Notes: generated by a model from the letters alone, not told the origin. A stretch of DNA of 64,000 nt from an uncultured Bacteroides sp. (GCA_900552645.1 USAN01000002.1:1-64000); one strand, 5' to 3'. Counted from the stretch's first letter, positions 51,797 to 60,808 are shown. Made by a program: numbers and translations.

Positions 51797-52183
51797 ATGA
51801 TATATTATTTTAGAAAATATCCGTTAGCAATTGTTATTATAATTGTAATTTTCTACTTGTCTTTCTTTACCCCGCCTAAGACAGAACTTGACGAAGTACA
51901 GAACATTGACAAGTTGGTTCATATATGCATGTATGGTGGATTATGTTTAATATTATGGATAGAATATATAAGGACTCACACGTATATAAACAGGACAAAG
52001 ATTTTTATAGGAGCTATAGTTGCCCCTATTATAATGAGTGGAATAATTGAGATTATGCAGTCATACTGCACTACCAATAGAAGTGGAGACTGGATGGATT
52101 TTGCATTCAACTGTGCCGGAATAATTATAGCAGCAGCAATTGGCTATTATATACTTCCAGGAATTATAAAGAAAAAGAGATAA
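51797..52183 (+). CDS. VanZ-like membrane protein
   Basis: A 128-residue inner-membrane protein with four helices (about 8-24, 36-54, 71-90, 104-121). The motif DKLVHICMYGGLCLILW and SGIIEIMQSYCTTNRSGDWMDFAFNCAG match the VanZ-like family, named for a teicoplanin-resistance accessory protein but of general unknown function. Nothing suggests antibiotic resistance here. Confidence 0.85.
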   Translation: MIYYFRKYPLAIVIIIVIFYLSFFTPPKTELDEVQNIDKLVHICMYGGLCLILWIEYIRTHTYINRTKIFIGAIVAPIIMSGIIEIMQSYCTTNRSGDWMDFAFNCAGIIIAAAIGYYILPGIIKKKR

Positions 52184-52187
52184 AAAC

Positions 52188-52220
52188 AGCGCCGTCGATT
52201 ATTCACAAACAGACGACGCT
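52188..52220. terminator. weak bidirectional hairpin, VanZ-like / sigma gene
   Basis: AGCG-C-CGTC pairs with GACG-A-CGCT (one mismatch), 15-nt loop. Confidence 0.5.
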
Positions 52221-52262
52221 TTGATAAAAGTCAAAGTTATATAATAAAGATAGAGAGTTTAA

Positions 52263-52766
52263 TCAACGAAAATCTTTCAATTCAGTCTGTAAGCGCTGGC
52301 GTGTAAAAAATATACGACTCTTTACTGTGCCTAGCGGCAAATTAAGTTTCTCGGCTATTTCACGATACTTAAATCCGGAAACATACATTGCAAAAGGAAC
52401 TTTGTAATCCTTGGGTAACGTATTTACTATTCTGTGCATCTCCTTAAGATCGTATGTAGATTCTATTGAATCTGACTTTAATTCCTGAGTAGAATTTAGA
52501 TGATACAAATTTTCTGTCTGATCTACAAAAGTCTGATCTCTTACTACTTTGCGATAATTGTTGATAAATACATTGCGCATAATAGTATACATCCAGCCTT
52601 TAAAATTTGTTTCTGGAGCGAACTTTTCTTCATTATCCAATGCTTTTAAGGATGTTTCTTGAACCAAGTCGTTTGCGTCTTCTCTGTCTGCTGTAAGCTT
52701 AAAAGCAAAGCGGAATAATTCTGGTTGTAAATTCAGCAAGTGCTGAGTAAAGTCCAAGGTTTTCAT
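52263..52766 (-). CDS. ECF-type RNA polymerase sigma factor
   Basis: A 167-residue sigma-70 family protein with only regions 2 (FKLTADREDANDLVQETSLKAL ... NFKGWMYTIMRNVFINNYRK, split) and 4 (LPKDYKVPFAMYVSGFKYREIAEKLNLPLGTVKSRIF). No anti-sigma gene beside it. This form is conserved and usually solitary in Bacteroidales; its regulon is not known to me. No clear TAnnTTTG promoter upstream. Confidence 0.88.
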   Translation of the reverse strand: MKTLDFTQHLLNLQPELFRFAFKLTADREDANDLVQETSLKALDNEEKFAPETNFKGWMYTIMRNVFINNYRKVVRDQTFVDQTENLYHLNSTQELKSDSIESTYDLKEMHRIVNTLPKDYKVPFAMYVSGFKYREIAEKLNLPLGTVKSRIFFTRQRLQTELKDFR

Positions 52767-52859
52767 AATTTATAGTGGTTTGTTCTTATTTACCTTATTT
52801 TGTCCTGTGCAAGATTAAGAACTTTCCGAATATAACATAAGTGAAATTCAGATAAGAAA

Positions 52860-52894
52860 GGGGGTGAAATCTGTTAATATCAGATTTCACCCCC
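52860..52894 (-). terminator. terminator of the CYTH gene
   Basis: A 14-bp perfect stem GGGGGTGAAATCTG/CAGATTTCACCCCC with 7-nt loop, 47 nt past the CYTH stop; T-run short. Confidence 0.7.
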
Positions 52895-52940
52895 TAATAT
52901 ATAAGTTTTTACACCATAAATTAGGAGTATAATTTTAATT

Positions 52941-53420
52941 CTAACCTTTTTTCCATAACTTGTATGGATTTATAATAAGATTTGAATTATAATATTCTTT
53001 ATGTCCGGTAACTTCTTTTTCGATGAAATGAGGCAAAATCACAATATCATCAATACTTTCCATTTCTACCTCGGCAACTATTAATCCTTCATTGTCTCCA
53101 AAAAATTCATCTATTTCAAAAATATGATTACCACTTTTTACTTTATATCTAATTTTATCTATTATCCCATCACTGCATAACTTCAAAAGTTCTCGAGCCT
53201 CATCAATCTCTATCTCTTTTTCCCATTCATATCTACTCAATCCATTATCGGAAGAGATACCTTTTATAGTAATATATCCTTTATTACCAGATATTCTTAT
53301 TCTCACTGTCTTTCCCGACTGACGGCATATATAGCCTTGAATAATATGCAATGAAGAGAAAGCTTCATTTTTATAACTTTTATCCTTTACAAGGAACTTT
53401 CTTTCTATTTCTATTCCCAT
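52941..53420 (-). CDS. CYTH-domain triphosphate tunnel protein
   Basis: A 159-residue protein starting MGIEIERKFLV; the ExExK signature is E4/E6/K8. Later basic strands (KTVRIRISGNKGYITIKG) and an acidic strand (HIFEIDEFFGDNEGLIVAEVEM) line the tunnel in family structures. Bacterial members usually hydrolyse inorganic tripolyphosphate or related triphosphates. Stand-alone, close to prfB. Confidence 0.9.
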   Translation of the reverse strand: MGIEIERKFLVKDKSYKNEAFSSLHIIQGYICRQSGKTVRIRISGNKGYITIKGISSDNGLSRYEWEKEIEIDEARELLKLCSDGIIDKIRYKVKSGNHIFEIDEFFGDNEGLIVAEVEMESIDDIVILPHFIEKEVTGHKEYYNSNLIINPYKLWKKG

Positions 53421-53437
53421 AACTTTGATTATTAAAC

Positions 53438-53476
53438 AAATAAGTCTCGTATAGGATTGCTATACAAGACTTATTT
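53438..53476 (-). terminator. terminator of the 43-aa membrane protein gene
   Basis: AAATAAGTCT-C-GTATAG pairs with CTATAC-A-AGACTTATTT around a 5-nt loop; ends contribute T-rich tracts. Confidence 0.7.
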
Positions 53477-53491
53477 AAGTTTTTTTATATT

Positions 53492-53623
53492 TTATGCATT
53501 GACTGCATACCCAATCATTATAAGTAGTGCCAATATTATTAATCCAATAAATATACCTTTAATGATTTTATTAGCTTTTTCTTCCTGCCGCTTCTCATAA
53601 GCAGCTCTTTTCATTTTTCCCAT
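53492..53623 (-). CDS. small single-pass membrane protein
   Basis: A 43-residue protein MGKMKRAAYEKRQEEKANKI then a membrane helix (about 22-40, KGIFIGLIILALLIMIGYAV). Basic N terminus, so cytoplasmic side in. I take the start at 53623 (Met at 53614 possible); the frame is open to 53692 but the extra part is AT-rich leader. It lies 90 nt after prfB in the same direction. Similar small proteins occur near prfB in Bacteroidales as far as I recall; function unknown. Confidence 0.6.
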   Translation of the reverse strand: MGKMKRAAYEKRQEEKANKIIKGIFIGLIILALLIMIGYAVNA

Positions 53624-53713
53624 ATGCACTATTTTAAGATTAAACTTTAAAGTTATGTTTCTCAAAATTACATATTTATAGAAATAAAACAAACAATAAG
53701 CTAAATAAAAAAA

Positions 53714-54829
53714 TTAAATTTCGGCATCCGAAAACTCCATTAGATATGCTTTTATAAAACCATCTATCTTACCGTCCATAACTCCATTAACATCTGAAGT
53801 CTGGAAGTTGGTTCTGTGGTCCTTTACACGACGGTCGTCAAATACGTAACTTCTTATCTGCGACCCCCACTCAATCTTCTTCTTTCCGGCCTCTACCTTT
53901 GCCTGTTCTTCCATACGATGCTGCATTTCCTTGTCGTACAGAATTGAACGTAACTGACGCATTGCATTGTCCTTGTTCTTTGGCTGATCACGAGTCTCTG
54001 TATTTTCAATCAAGATTTCCTCTTCGGCTCCTGAATAAGGATCTTTATATTGGTAACGAAGACGTACACCCGATTCAACCTTATTTACATTCTGTCCACC
54101 TGCACCCCCCGATCGGAAAGTATCCCAGGAGATACGTGCCGGTTCTATGTTTACTTCAATACTATCGTCAATAAGCGGAGTTACGAAAACAGAAGCAAAA
54201 GATGTCATTCGCTTACCCTGTGCATTGTAAGGCGAGACACGTACTAAACGATGAACACCATTCTCTCCTTTTAGGTAACCGTACGAAAAACTGCCCTCTA
54301 TCTGTAAAGTTACAGTCTTTATACCAGCCTCATCGCCATCCTGAATATTTGATATACTTACCTTATATCCATTAGTTTCTGCCCAACGCATGTACATTCT
54401 CATTAACATAGATGCCCAATCCTGACTTTCTGTACCACCAGCACCCGAGTTAATTTTAAGAATGCAATCCATCTGATCGGCTTCCTGACGAAGCATATTC
54501 TTAAGCTCCAATGATTCTACTGACGAAATAGCCTTTTGATAAAGTTCGTCTACCTCTTCCTCGGTTACAAGTTCGTCCTTGTAGAAATCATATGAAAGTT
54601 CCAGTTCATCGGAGAGTGTCTTTACCTCCTTGTATCCATCTATCCATTTCTGAAGATCCTTAACCTTCTTCATCTGAGCCTCAGCTGCTTTTGCATCATC
54701 CCAAAAGCCAGGTGCCTGAGTACGCAACTGCTCCTCTTCAACCTGAACCAGTTTATTCTCTATATCGAGATAACGTTCAAGCGAAGCAGTACGATCCTTT
54801 ATATCTTTCAGCTGTTCTAATGTTATCAT
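53714..54829 (-). CDS. prfB: peptide chain release factor 2, continuous frame
   Basis: A 371-residue RF2 releasing chains at UGA and UAA. Peptidyl-hydrolysis loop SGAGGQNVNKVE carries GGQ. The stop-codon recognition tripeptide is SPY (VRVSPYNAQGKR) instead of the usual SPF of E. coli RF2. At the place where E. coli has the programmed frameshift (RGYL-UGA-D), this gene reads RYLD in frame as TAT CTC GAT, so the autoregulatory CTTTGA slip site is absent. Confidence 0.95.
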   Translation of the reverse strand: MITLEQLKDIKDRTASLERYLDIENKLVQVEEEQLRTQAPGFWDDAKAAEAQMKKVKDLQKWIDGYKEVKTLSDELELSYDFYKDELVTEEEVDELYQKAISSVESLELKNMLRQEADQMDCILKINSGAGGTESQDWASMLMRMYMRWAETNGYKVSISNIQDGDEAGIKTVTLQIEGSFSYGYLKGENGVHRLVRVSPYNAQGKRMTSFASVFVTPLIDDSIEVNIEPARISWDTFRSGGAGGQNVNKVESGVRLRYQYKDPYSGAEEEILIENTETRDQPKNKDNAMRQLRSILYDKEMQHRMEEQAKVEAGKKKIEWGSQIRSYVFDDRRVKDHRTNFQTSDVNGVMDGKIDGFIKAYLMEFSDAEI

Positions 54830-54849
54830 TGTACTTTTTATTTTGAGTG

Positions 54850-54857
54850 CAAAGATA
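54850..54857 (-). promoter_or_regulatory. promoter -7 element of prfB
   Basis: TATCTTTG on the minus strand, 20 nt before the start. Confidence 0.6.
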
Positions 54858-54881
54858 GTTCAATTATACTCATTTACAAAT

Positions 54882-54912
54882 AAAAACCCCTGACACATAA
54901 ATGCATCAGGGG
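54882..54912 (-). terminator. terminator of the acyl-CoA ligase gene
   Basis: CCCCTGA/TCAGGGG stem with 12-nt loop and TTTTT on the minus-strand 3' side. Confidence 0.85.
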
Positions 54913-54931
54913 CTAAAATATTTATAGTTAA

Positions 54932-56737
54932 TTATTCTTCGTACATTTTTTCTATTTCCGAAGCATAATTCTTATATAGTACGTTTCTCTTTATTTTAAG
55001 AGTATTGGTAAGTTCACCGTTCTCCATACTGAATGGCTGTGGAAGCAGAGTAAATCTTTTTATCTTTTCATAACTTGCAAGCTGTTGCTGAAGAGTATCT
55101 ATCCTCTCCTTAAACAAAGCAATTATAGCATCATTCTTAAGAAGTTCTTCCATAGAATCAAACTTTATGCCGTTTTTCTGTGCATAATCCTTTACCAATC
55201 CGTAATCTGGTATTATCAATGCCGATACAAACTTTCTCTGATCGGCTATAATCGCAATCTGATCTACATAGCGATCTACTACTATCTTAGATTCGATAGC
55301 TTGCGGAGCTATGTATTTTCCATTAGAAGTCTTGAAAAGATCCTTTATTCTTTCGGTTAAAAACAGAGTACCATCCTTTATATATCCTGCATCTCCTGTC
55401 TTAAACCATCCGTCTTCGGTAAATGAAGCCTTAGTAGCAGCCTCCTTGTTATAGTAACCTTTTGTTATTGTATCACCTTTAAGAAGAACCTCATTGTTAT
55501 CGCCTATTTTTACGCTTACAGGAGGCAGAGACTTTCCAACCGATCCTATTTCGCAATCATCTATCCATTGGCATGCTACAGTTGCAGTAGATTCTGTAAG
55601 TCCGTAACCTCCAATCATATTTATTCCTACAGAATGTACAAATTCTTCGACGGCCGATGGGATTGCAGCTCCTGCCGTAGGGAAGAAATTGCCACGATCT
55701 ATTCCTATAGTCTTTTTAAGAAGACTGTAAATTGTCTTCTCGTAGAACTTATATTTCAGTCTTAAATATATAGGAGGAGTTTTTCCTTTTAATACATACT
55801 CTAAGTTATGCTCACGGCCTACTTTTATAGCATCAAGCATCAAAGTCTTCTTGAAACCTGTTGTTTCGTTTATCTTTTCCTGTACACCCGAGTAAACTTT
55901 TTCCCAAAAACGGGGTACACTACACATAAGCGTAGGACGAATCTCCTTTATTGTTTTCTGAATGTCGGTAGGACGAAGATTAATACAAATTTCACATCCT
56001 CTATAAATACAGTAGTAACTCCATGCCTTCTCGAATATATGGGTAAAAGGAAGGAAACTCATTACAATGTCCTTATCGGTCATTGATTTCAATCTTTCAG
56101 TATGAGCCGGAATAGTAGCTTCATAACATGAATGATGAATCATTACCCCTTTAGGTTCGCCTGTAGTTCCTGAGGTATAGAGAATATTTGCAAGATCGTT
56201 CTTGCTTGACGATTCAATTCTCTTCTCGACCTCATCGTTGTTCTTACCATTTTCACCAAGCTTTAGAAACTCATCAAAATATATTGAAGTTATATCTTCT
56301 GTAGCTTTCTTTACGCTATTATCGAATATAATTATTTTCTTTATATTGTTTCCCTGACGCTGTACGCTATATGCTACATCATACTGGTATTGCTCTCCAA
56401 CAAAAATATAATCAATGTTAGCATCATCAACAATATATAAAACTTGTGCCTCCGAGCTGGTAGCATATAAAGGTATTGTTACGATTCTGTCACTGAATGC
56501 ACCAAAATCAACATATAAGCATTCAGGCTTATTCTGAGAAAATACACCTATATTTGCTTGTTCTTTCAGTCCGAGCTCAATCAAGGAATTAGCTGTATTC
56601 TTTACTATACAAGAAAATTCACTCCAAGTTACGGGAATCCAGGTATTAGTTGCATAATCACGATATCTCAATGCAACTCTGTCACCATATTTCTCGGATT
56701 GCTTATAAATTAGATCCGACAATTGGGAATTATTCAT
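54932..56737 (-). CDS. long-chain fatty acid-CoA ligase
   Basis: A 601-residue AMP-forming synthetase activating fatty acids (FadD/FACS group). P-loop ILYTSGTTGEPKG at 186-198, GGYGLTESTATVACQ (A5), DGWFKTGDAGYIKDG (A7) and the LFKTSNGKYIAPQAIE (A8/A10 with catalytic Lys region). Likely membrane-associated, acting in lipid turnover or exogenous fatty acid use. Monocistronic. Confidence 0.92.
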   Translation of the reverse strand: MNNSQLSDLIYKQSEKYGDRVALRYRDYATNTWIPVTWSEFSCIVKNTANSLIELGLKEQANIGVFSQNKPECLYVDFGAFSDRIVTIPLYATSSEAQVLYIVDDANIDYIFVGEQYQYDVAYSVQRQGNNIKKIIIFDNSVKKATEDITSIYFDEFLKLGENGKNNDEVEKRIESSSKNDLANILYTSGTTGEPKGVMIHHSCYEATIPAHTERLKSMTDKDIVMSFLPFTHIFEKAWSYYCIYRGCEICINLRPTDIQKTIKEIRPTLMCSVPRFWEKVYSGVQEKINETTGFKKTLMLDAIKVGREHNLEYVLKGKTPPIYLRLKYKFYEKTIYSLLKKTIGIDRGNFFPTAGAAIPSAVEEFVHSVGINMIGGYGLTESTATVACQWIDDCEIGSVGKSLPPVSVKIGDNNEVLLKGDTITKGYYNKEAATKASFTEDGWFKTGDAGYIKDGTLFLTERIKDLFKTSNGKYIAPQAIESKIVVDRYVDQIAIIADQRKFVSALIIPDYGLVKDYAQKNGIKFDSMEELLKNDAIIALFKERIDTLQQQLASYEKIKRFTLLPQPFSMENGELTNTLKIKRNVLYKNYASEIEKMYEE

Positions 56738-56760
56738 TATTAATTGTTTTAATTACGGAG

Positions 56761-56768
56761 CAAAGTTA
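56761..56768 (-). promoter_or_regulatory. promoter -7 element of the acyl-CoA ligase gene
   Basis: TAACTTTG on the minus strand, 23 nt before the start. Confidence 0.5.
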
Positions 56769-56911
56769 TGGTTTAATTTGGAATTATACATAACAATATA
56801 GTATTTATTTAACCCATGAGTCAAACAGTTAGGTATATTCACAATTGAACTGTAGTTGCATAATTAACTTAAATATAAATGGTTTGTTATTATGTTTCGT
56901 AATCAAAATAA

Positions 56912-56919
56912 TATCTTTG
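56912..56919 (+). promoter_or_regulatory. promoter -7 element of the M20 deacetylase gene
   Basis: TATCTTTG, 22 nt before the start. Confidence 0.6.
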
Positions 56920-56941
56920 CATAATCAAAATTTAGTGACTT

Positions 56942-58006
56942 ATGATTGATTTAGAATATTATACCTCGGAAGCAATTACTCTTTTGAATTCTCTTATAGG
57001 TATTCCTTCTGTAAGCAGAGAAGAGGAAAAAGCTGCCGATTTCTTACAAAATTACATTGAAGAAACCGGTATTATGACCGGACGATCCGGGAATAACATA
57101 TGGTGTATCAGTCCCATGTTCGACCTAAATAAACCTACTATTTTATTAAATTCTCATATAGATACTGTTAAGCCAGTAAACGGATGGCGTAAGCATCCTT
57201 TTACACCTAAAATGGAAAATGGCAAGCTTTATGGATTGGGTAGCAACGATGCAGGCGGAAGTTTAGTTTCACTATTCCAGACATACCGTTATCTGTCGGC
57301 TACACAGCAGTCTTATAATCTTATATTTCTGGCTTCATGCGAGGAAGAGGTGTCCGGCAAAAATGGAATAGAAAGCGTATTGACACAATTGCCTCCTATT
57401 ACTTTAGGAATTGTGGGCGAACCAACCGAAATGCAACCTGCAATTGCCGAAAAAGGATTGATGGTTCTTGATGTTACATCGAGAGGAAAAGCAGGTCATG
57501 CTGCTCGCGAAGAGGGAGTAAATGCCATATATATAGCGATGGACGACATAGAATGGTTTAGAACCCATAAGTTTCCAAAAATATCGGAACTTCTTGGTGA
57601 GGTAAAAATGAGCGTAACTCAAATAACAGCCGGTAGTCAGCACAATGTAATACCAGACACATGTAATTTTGTAGTAGATATTCGTACTAATGAGAACTAC
57701 TCTAATGAAGAACTGTTTGAAGAGATAAGCAAGAACATAAAGAGCGAAGCTACTGCACGCTCTTTCCGTCTAAATTCCTCGAAGATAGATGCTTCGCATC
57801 CTTTTGTAAAGAAAGCTATCGGTTGCGGAAGAATACCTTATGGCTCTCCTACTCTTTCCGATCAGGCTCTGATGAAGTTTACTTCTGTGAAAATGGGTCC
57901 TGGAAAATCTGCAAGATCTCATACTGCCGATGAATACATAATGGTAAAAGAAATAGAAGAGGCTATTAGTTTATATATAAAAATTCTTGATGGACTTAAA
58001 TTATAA
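56942..58006 (+). CDS. ArgE-like M20 deacylase
   Basis: A 354-residue zinc hydrolase of the M20/ArgE-DapE family. Metal and catalytic residues: H72 and D74 (NSHIDT), D103 (SNDAGG), E134/E135 (SCEEE) and E157-region GEPTEM. In Bacteroides arginine is made through N-succinylated intermediates, so this is probably the deacylase releasing citrulline or ornithine from its N-acyl form; that assignment is by analogy. Followed by a DUF2721 gene after 9 nt. Confidence 0.85.
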   Translation: MIDLEYYTSEAITLLNSLIGIPSVSREEEKAADFLQNYIEETGIMTGRSGNNIWCISPMFDLNKPTILLNSHIDTVKPVNGWRKHPFTPKMENGKLYGLGSNDAGGSLVSLFQTYRYLSATQQSYNLIFLASCEEEVSGKNGIESVLTQLPPITLGIVGEPTEMQPAIAEKGLMVLDVTSRGKAGHAAREEGVNAIYIAMDDIEWFRTHKFPKISELLGEVKMSVTQITAGSQHNVIPDTCNFVVDIRTNENYSNEELFEEISKNIKSEATARSFRLNSSKIDASHPFVKKAIGCGRIPYGSPTLSDQALMKFTSVKMGPGKSARSHTADEYIMVKEIEEAISLYIKILDGLKL

Positions 58007-58015
58007 ATAGAAGCC

Positions 58016-58423
58016 ATGCAAATAGATTTAACTACTCCGGCATTACTGTTTTCGGCAATTTCATTGATAATGCTTGCATATACTAACAGATTTCTGTCGT
58101 ATGCGCAACTTGTCAGGACTTTGAAGGAACAATATCTTGAAAACCACTCTAAGGTTACGGCAGCCCAGATTGACAACCTTCGAAAAAGATTATATCTTAC
58201 GCGTTCTATGCAGGTAATGGGGATAGTAAGTCTGTTACTTTGTGTGGTAAGTATGTTTTTGATATATATAAAGCTATACGAAATATCGGTATATGTATTT
58301 GGCATTGCGCTTGTCTTTCTTATAATATCACTTGCTATTTCGGTTATAGAAATACACATTTCTGTAAAAGCACTCGAAATTCATTTAAGTGATATGGATT
58401 ATAAGTCAAAAGACGACAAATAA
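58016..58423 (+). CDS. DUF2721 membrane protein
   Basis: A 135-residue inner-membrane protein with an N-terminal helix (TTPALLFSAISLIMLAY) and two further helices (about 64-83 and 88-108), with a basic cytoplasmic segment (RTLKEQYLENHSKVTAAQ) between. Matches DUF2721, unknown function. Co-transcribed with the M20 gene. Confidence 0.82.
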   Translation: MQIDLTTPALLFSAISLIMLAYTNRFLSYAQLVRTLKEQYLENHSKVTAAQIDNLRKRLYLTRSMQVMGIVSLLLCVVSMFLIYIKLYEISVYVFGIALVFLIISLAISVIEIHISVKALEIHLSDMDYKSKDDK

Positions 58424-58537
58424 AATTTCACAATAATAGAAGTAATCCATGTATTATTCTTTTTTTTAATAGTTCTTATTACGAAAAAAAATATTGGGTG
58501 TCAAAACATGAACCTGTACTATCTATGTGAACATTCC

Positions 58538-58615
58538 GTGAATATTATTATAGGAATATTCACATATAACAAACTAACCAACAATAAGTTGGAATTGTGA
58601 ACATTGTGACATTAG
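58538..58615 (+). repeat. 78-nt dispersed element, copy 2
   Basis: Same length and block order as the reverse-oriented copy at 30588-30665. First block GTGAATATT-8 nt-AATATTCAC is a perfect 9-bp hairpin; an extra GTGAACATTCC word precedes it at 58527. Like copy 1 it sits in a gap where both neighbours end. The rest of 58424-58732 holds only a terminator. Confidence 0.8.
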
Positions 58616-58669
58616 TTTTAATTAATATGAGAGAATGAATATATGATATAGTAACCAATAATAATAAAA

Positions 58670-58712
58670 TAGCCGTATCAACTCAATGCATGAGTAATGA
58701 TACGGCCATTTT
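58670..58712. terminator. bidirectional terminator, DUF2721 / sus operon end
   Basis: GCCGTATCA (58672-58680) with TGATACGGC (58698-58706); an inner CATGCATG-like stem lies in the loop. Confidence 0.75.
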
Positions 58713-58732
58713 GTTATTATCAATTACAGTAA

Positions 58733-60808
58733 TCAATTAAGCAAAAACACAACCGAACTATAGCCATCCATTTTTAACATTATATTGTTGCCATCTTTCT
58801 TTTGCTGAACTGATCCAGATACACCTACAGCCTTGTTTATGCTGTCAGATATAGGAATCTGAACACTATTTGTCGAAAAATTATGCACTACAAGCATTTT
58901 TTGAGTATCCTTTGTCATATACCATGCACCAATACTTGTATAAGTAGTATTGTTCTCGTTATATACAGAATGTTTGCTCATCTTACCTTGTGCCAAAGCC
59001 GGATATGTATTTCTTAGCTTTGAGAATATTACATATGTATTTAGCAAAGATGATGCATTGCTTTGCTGTGCGGCAACATTATTTATTGTAGAGCTTACTG
59101 TAGCATCTACTTTTGTAGTATAAGCAGTTGTAGTATTATCTCCCCACAACATCGGACTTCTTACATACTCATCGCCATTTTCTTTAGTACCATATATACC
59201 TAATTCCTCGCCATAATATATATAGGGGGAGCCGGCAGATGTTAAAAGAACTGCTGCTGCAAGTTTACATTTAGAAGCCGATTTGCTTAATTTAGATGCA
59301 GTACGGTCTTCATCATGATTAGACAATTTTGTAGCTTCTATATAATTGCTCCTATATGCAGAATATTCATTCTGATAACTTAAAATATCCTTGGCAAAAT
59401 AACATCCTGTTGCATTGTTTATAGCCCATTCAAGTCTATACCAGAACGAGAACTCGAAAAATGCAGGCAGACCTACATAGTATGGTGCTACTTCATTATG
59501 TTCGGATAATACCTCTCCTACCATATAAAAATCATTAGCATTTCCCTTTTGTTTATAATAAGAATTAACGTCAGTATAGAATTGTTTCAGAAACTGTGGA
59601 TTTTCTCCAGATGTAGCACTATGATAAATATGCTTTACAGCATCCAGTCGTAATCCTTCTACTCCATGATCCAACCATCCTTTTGCTGCTGCTACCATAG
59701 CATTATAAGCGGCAGAAGAAGATACTTTATCGATAGGTCCGTAATTAAGATCAGCAAACCAGTCAGTAGCGAAATGTGAATGATAATACCATAAATCCAT
59801 ACCTGAGAATAGTATATCGGCAGCGGTACTATTATTTAGTGTAAATGCCTTTCCGAGTTCAATTTTTACTGATGAAGAAGATGCCCCATATTTAGTACCA
59901 TTGTCCCAAGATGTATTGCTGGTACGTATAAGAAATCCCCATGTAGAAGAGAAGTCTACAGTAAGTTCATAAAGATTATTCCCTTTATCGTAGAATTTCT
60001 TGATTATCTGATCTCCGAAATATATGTACTTAGCATTAGTAGTACTCTGATCTGGATTATCAACATCGGCTTTCTCAGCCTTTACTGCAGTAATAGTAGG
60101 TTTTGAAGAATTGCTCCAATCAAGGGTAAACTTGTATACGCCTTTAATCGCTGTCTGTGTTGAAGGAACTGTAAACCACTCTGCAGCATTATAACCATTT
60201 ACACCTTCCTTAGTAATCATATCAATCTTTCCATTAGATATATCTGTCTTAGGATCTTGTGAGAAAGAATAATAATTACGATAGGTACTAGTAGTAGACG
60301 AACATGCATCTTTAAACCAAGGATGATCCTTACCGGTATGATTCATTACATAATCCAGATAAATCTTTATATCTCTTTTCTTTGCTTCTGAAATCAAACG
60401 ATCAAAATCGGCCATAGTACCATATTCGGGATTTATCTTTGTATAATCAGTTACATCATATCCATGATAGGACATTGCAGGATGTATAGGAGAAAGCCAG
60501 ACAGCCTTAATCCCCAAACTGTTAAGATAATCAAGTTTTGATATTATTCCATTAATATCACCTATCTTGTCACCATTGCTATCTGCAAAAGAGTAAACCA
60601 GAAGCTGATATGATATATCTGCACGCTTATTATTATCCCAAGTATCAGGATTAGCTGTTATCGTTGCCCATGTTGGTTCAGGTTCGGGCTCAGGTTGCGG
60701 ATCTGGATTTACTTTGTTGTCACTTCCACAGGCAGTGAAAGCAACCGCAAGAACTACATTGAATATAAACAAAAGCAGAAGCTGAGCATTTCTTTTAAAT
60801 AATTTCAT
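58733..60808 (-). CDS. susG: SusG-like surface alpha-amylase lipoprotein
   Basis: A 691-residue GH13 enzyme. Lipobox FTAC with Cys27, then a Pro/Glu linker (33-46). Catalytic residues: nucleophile D389 (GLRLDA), acid/base E432 (MVGEVL), transition-state D499 (SNHDED). Residues about 196-346 interrupt the barrel with a beta-rich insert positioned like the CBM58 starch-binding module inserted in B. thetaiotaomicron SusG. Cell-surface starch cleavage; last gene of the sus operon. Confidence 0.92.
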   Translation of the reverse strand: MKLFKRNAQLLLLFIFNVVLAVAFTACGSDNKVNPDPQPEPEPEPTWATITANPDTWDNNKRADISYQLLVYSFADSNGDKIGDINGIISKLDYLNSLGIKAVWLSPIHPAMSYHGYDVTDYTKINPEYGTMADFDRLISEAKKRDIKIYLDYVMNHTGKDHPWFKDACSSTTSTYRNYYSFSQDPKTDISNGKIDMITKEGVNGYNAAEWFTVPSTQTAIKGVYKFTLDWSNSSKPTITAVKAEKADVDNPDQSTTNAKYIYFGDQIIKKFYDKGNNLYELTVDFSSTWGFLIRTSNTSWDNGTKYGASSSSVKIELGKAFTLNNSTAADILFSGMDLWYYHSHFATDWFADLNYGPIDKVSSSAAYNAMVAAAKGWLDHGVEGLRLDAVKHIYHSATSGENPQFLKQFYTDVNSYYKQKGNANDFYMVGEVLSEHNEVAPYYVGLPAFFEFSFWYRLEWAINNATGCYFAKDILSYQNEYSAYRSNYIEATKLSNHDEDRTASKLSKSASKCKLAAAVLLTSAGSPYIYYGEELGIYGTKENGDEYVRSPMLWGDNTTTAYTTKVDATVSSTINNVAAQQSNASSLLNTYVIFSKLRNTYPALAQGKMSKHSVYNENNTTYTSIGAWYMTKDTQKMLVVHNFSTNSVQIPISDSINKAVGVSGSVQQKKDGNNIMLKMDGYSSVVFLLN

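Noticed and set aside
54700..54829. Programmed frameshift in prfB
   Set aside because: The frame is continuous from ATG 54829 and the slip site CTTTGA is absent.
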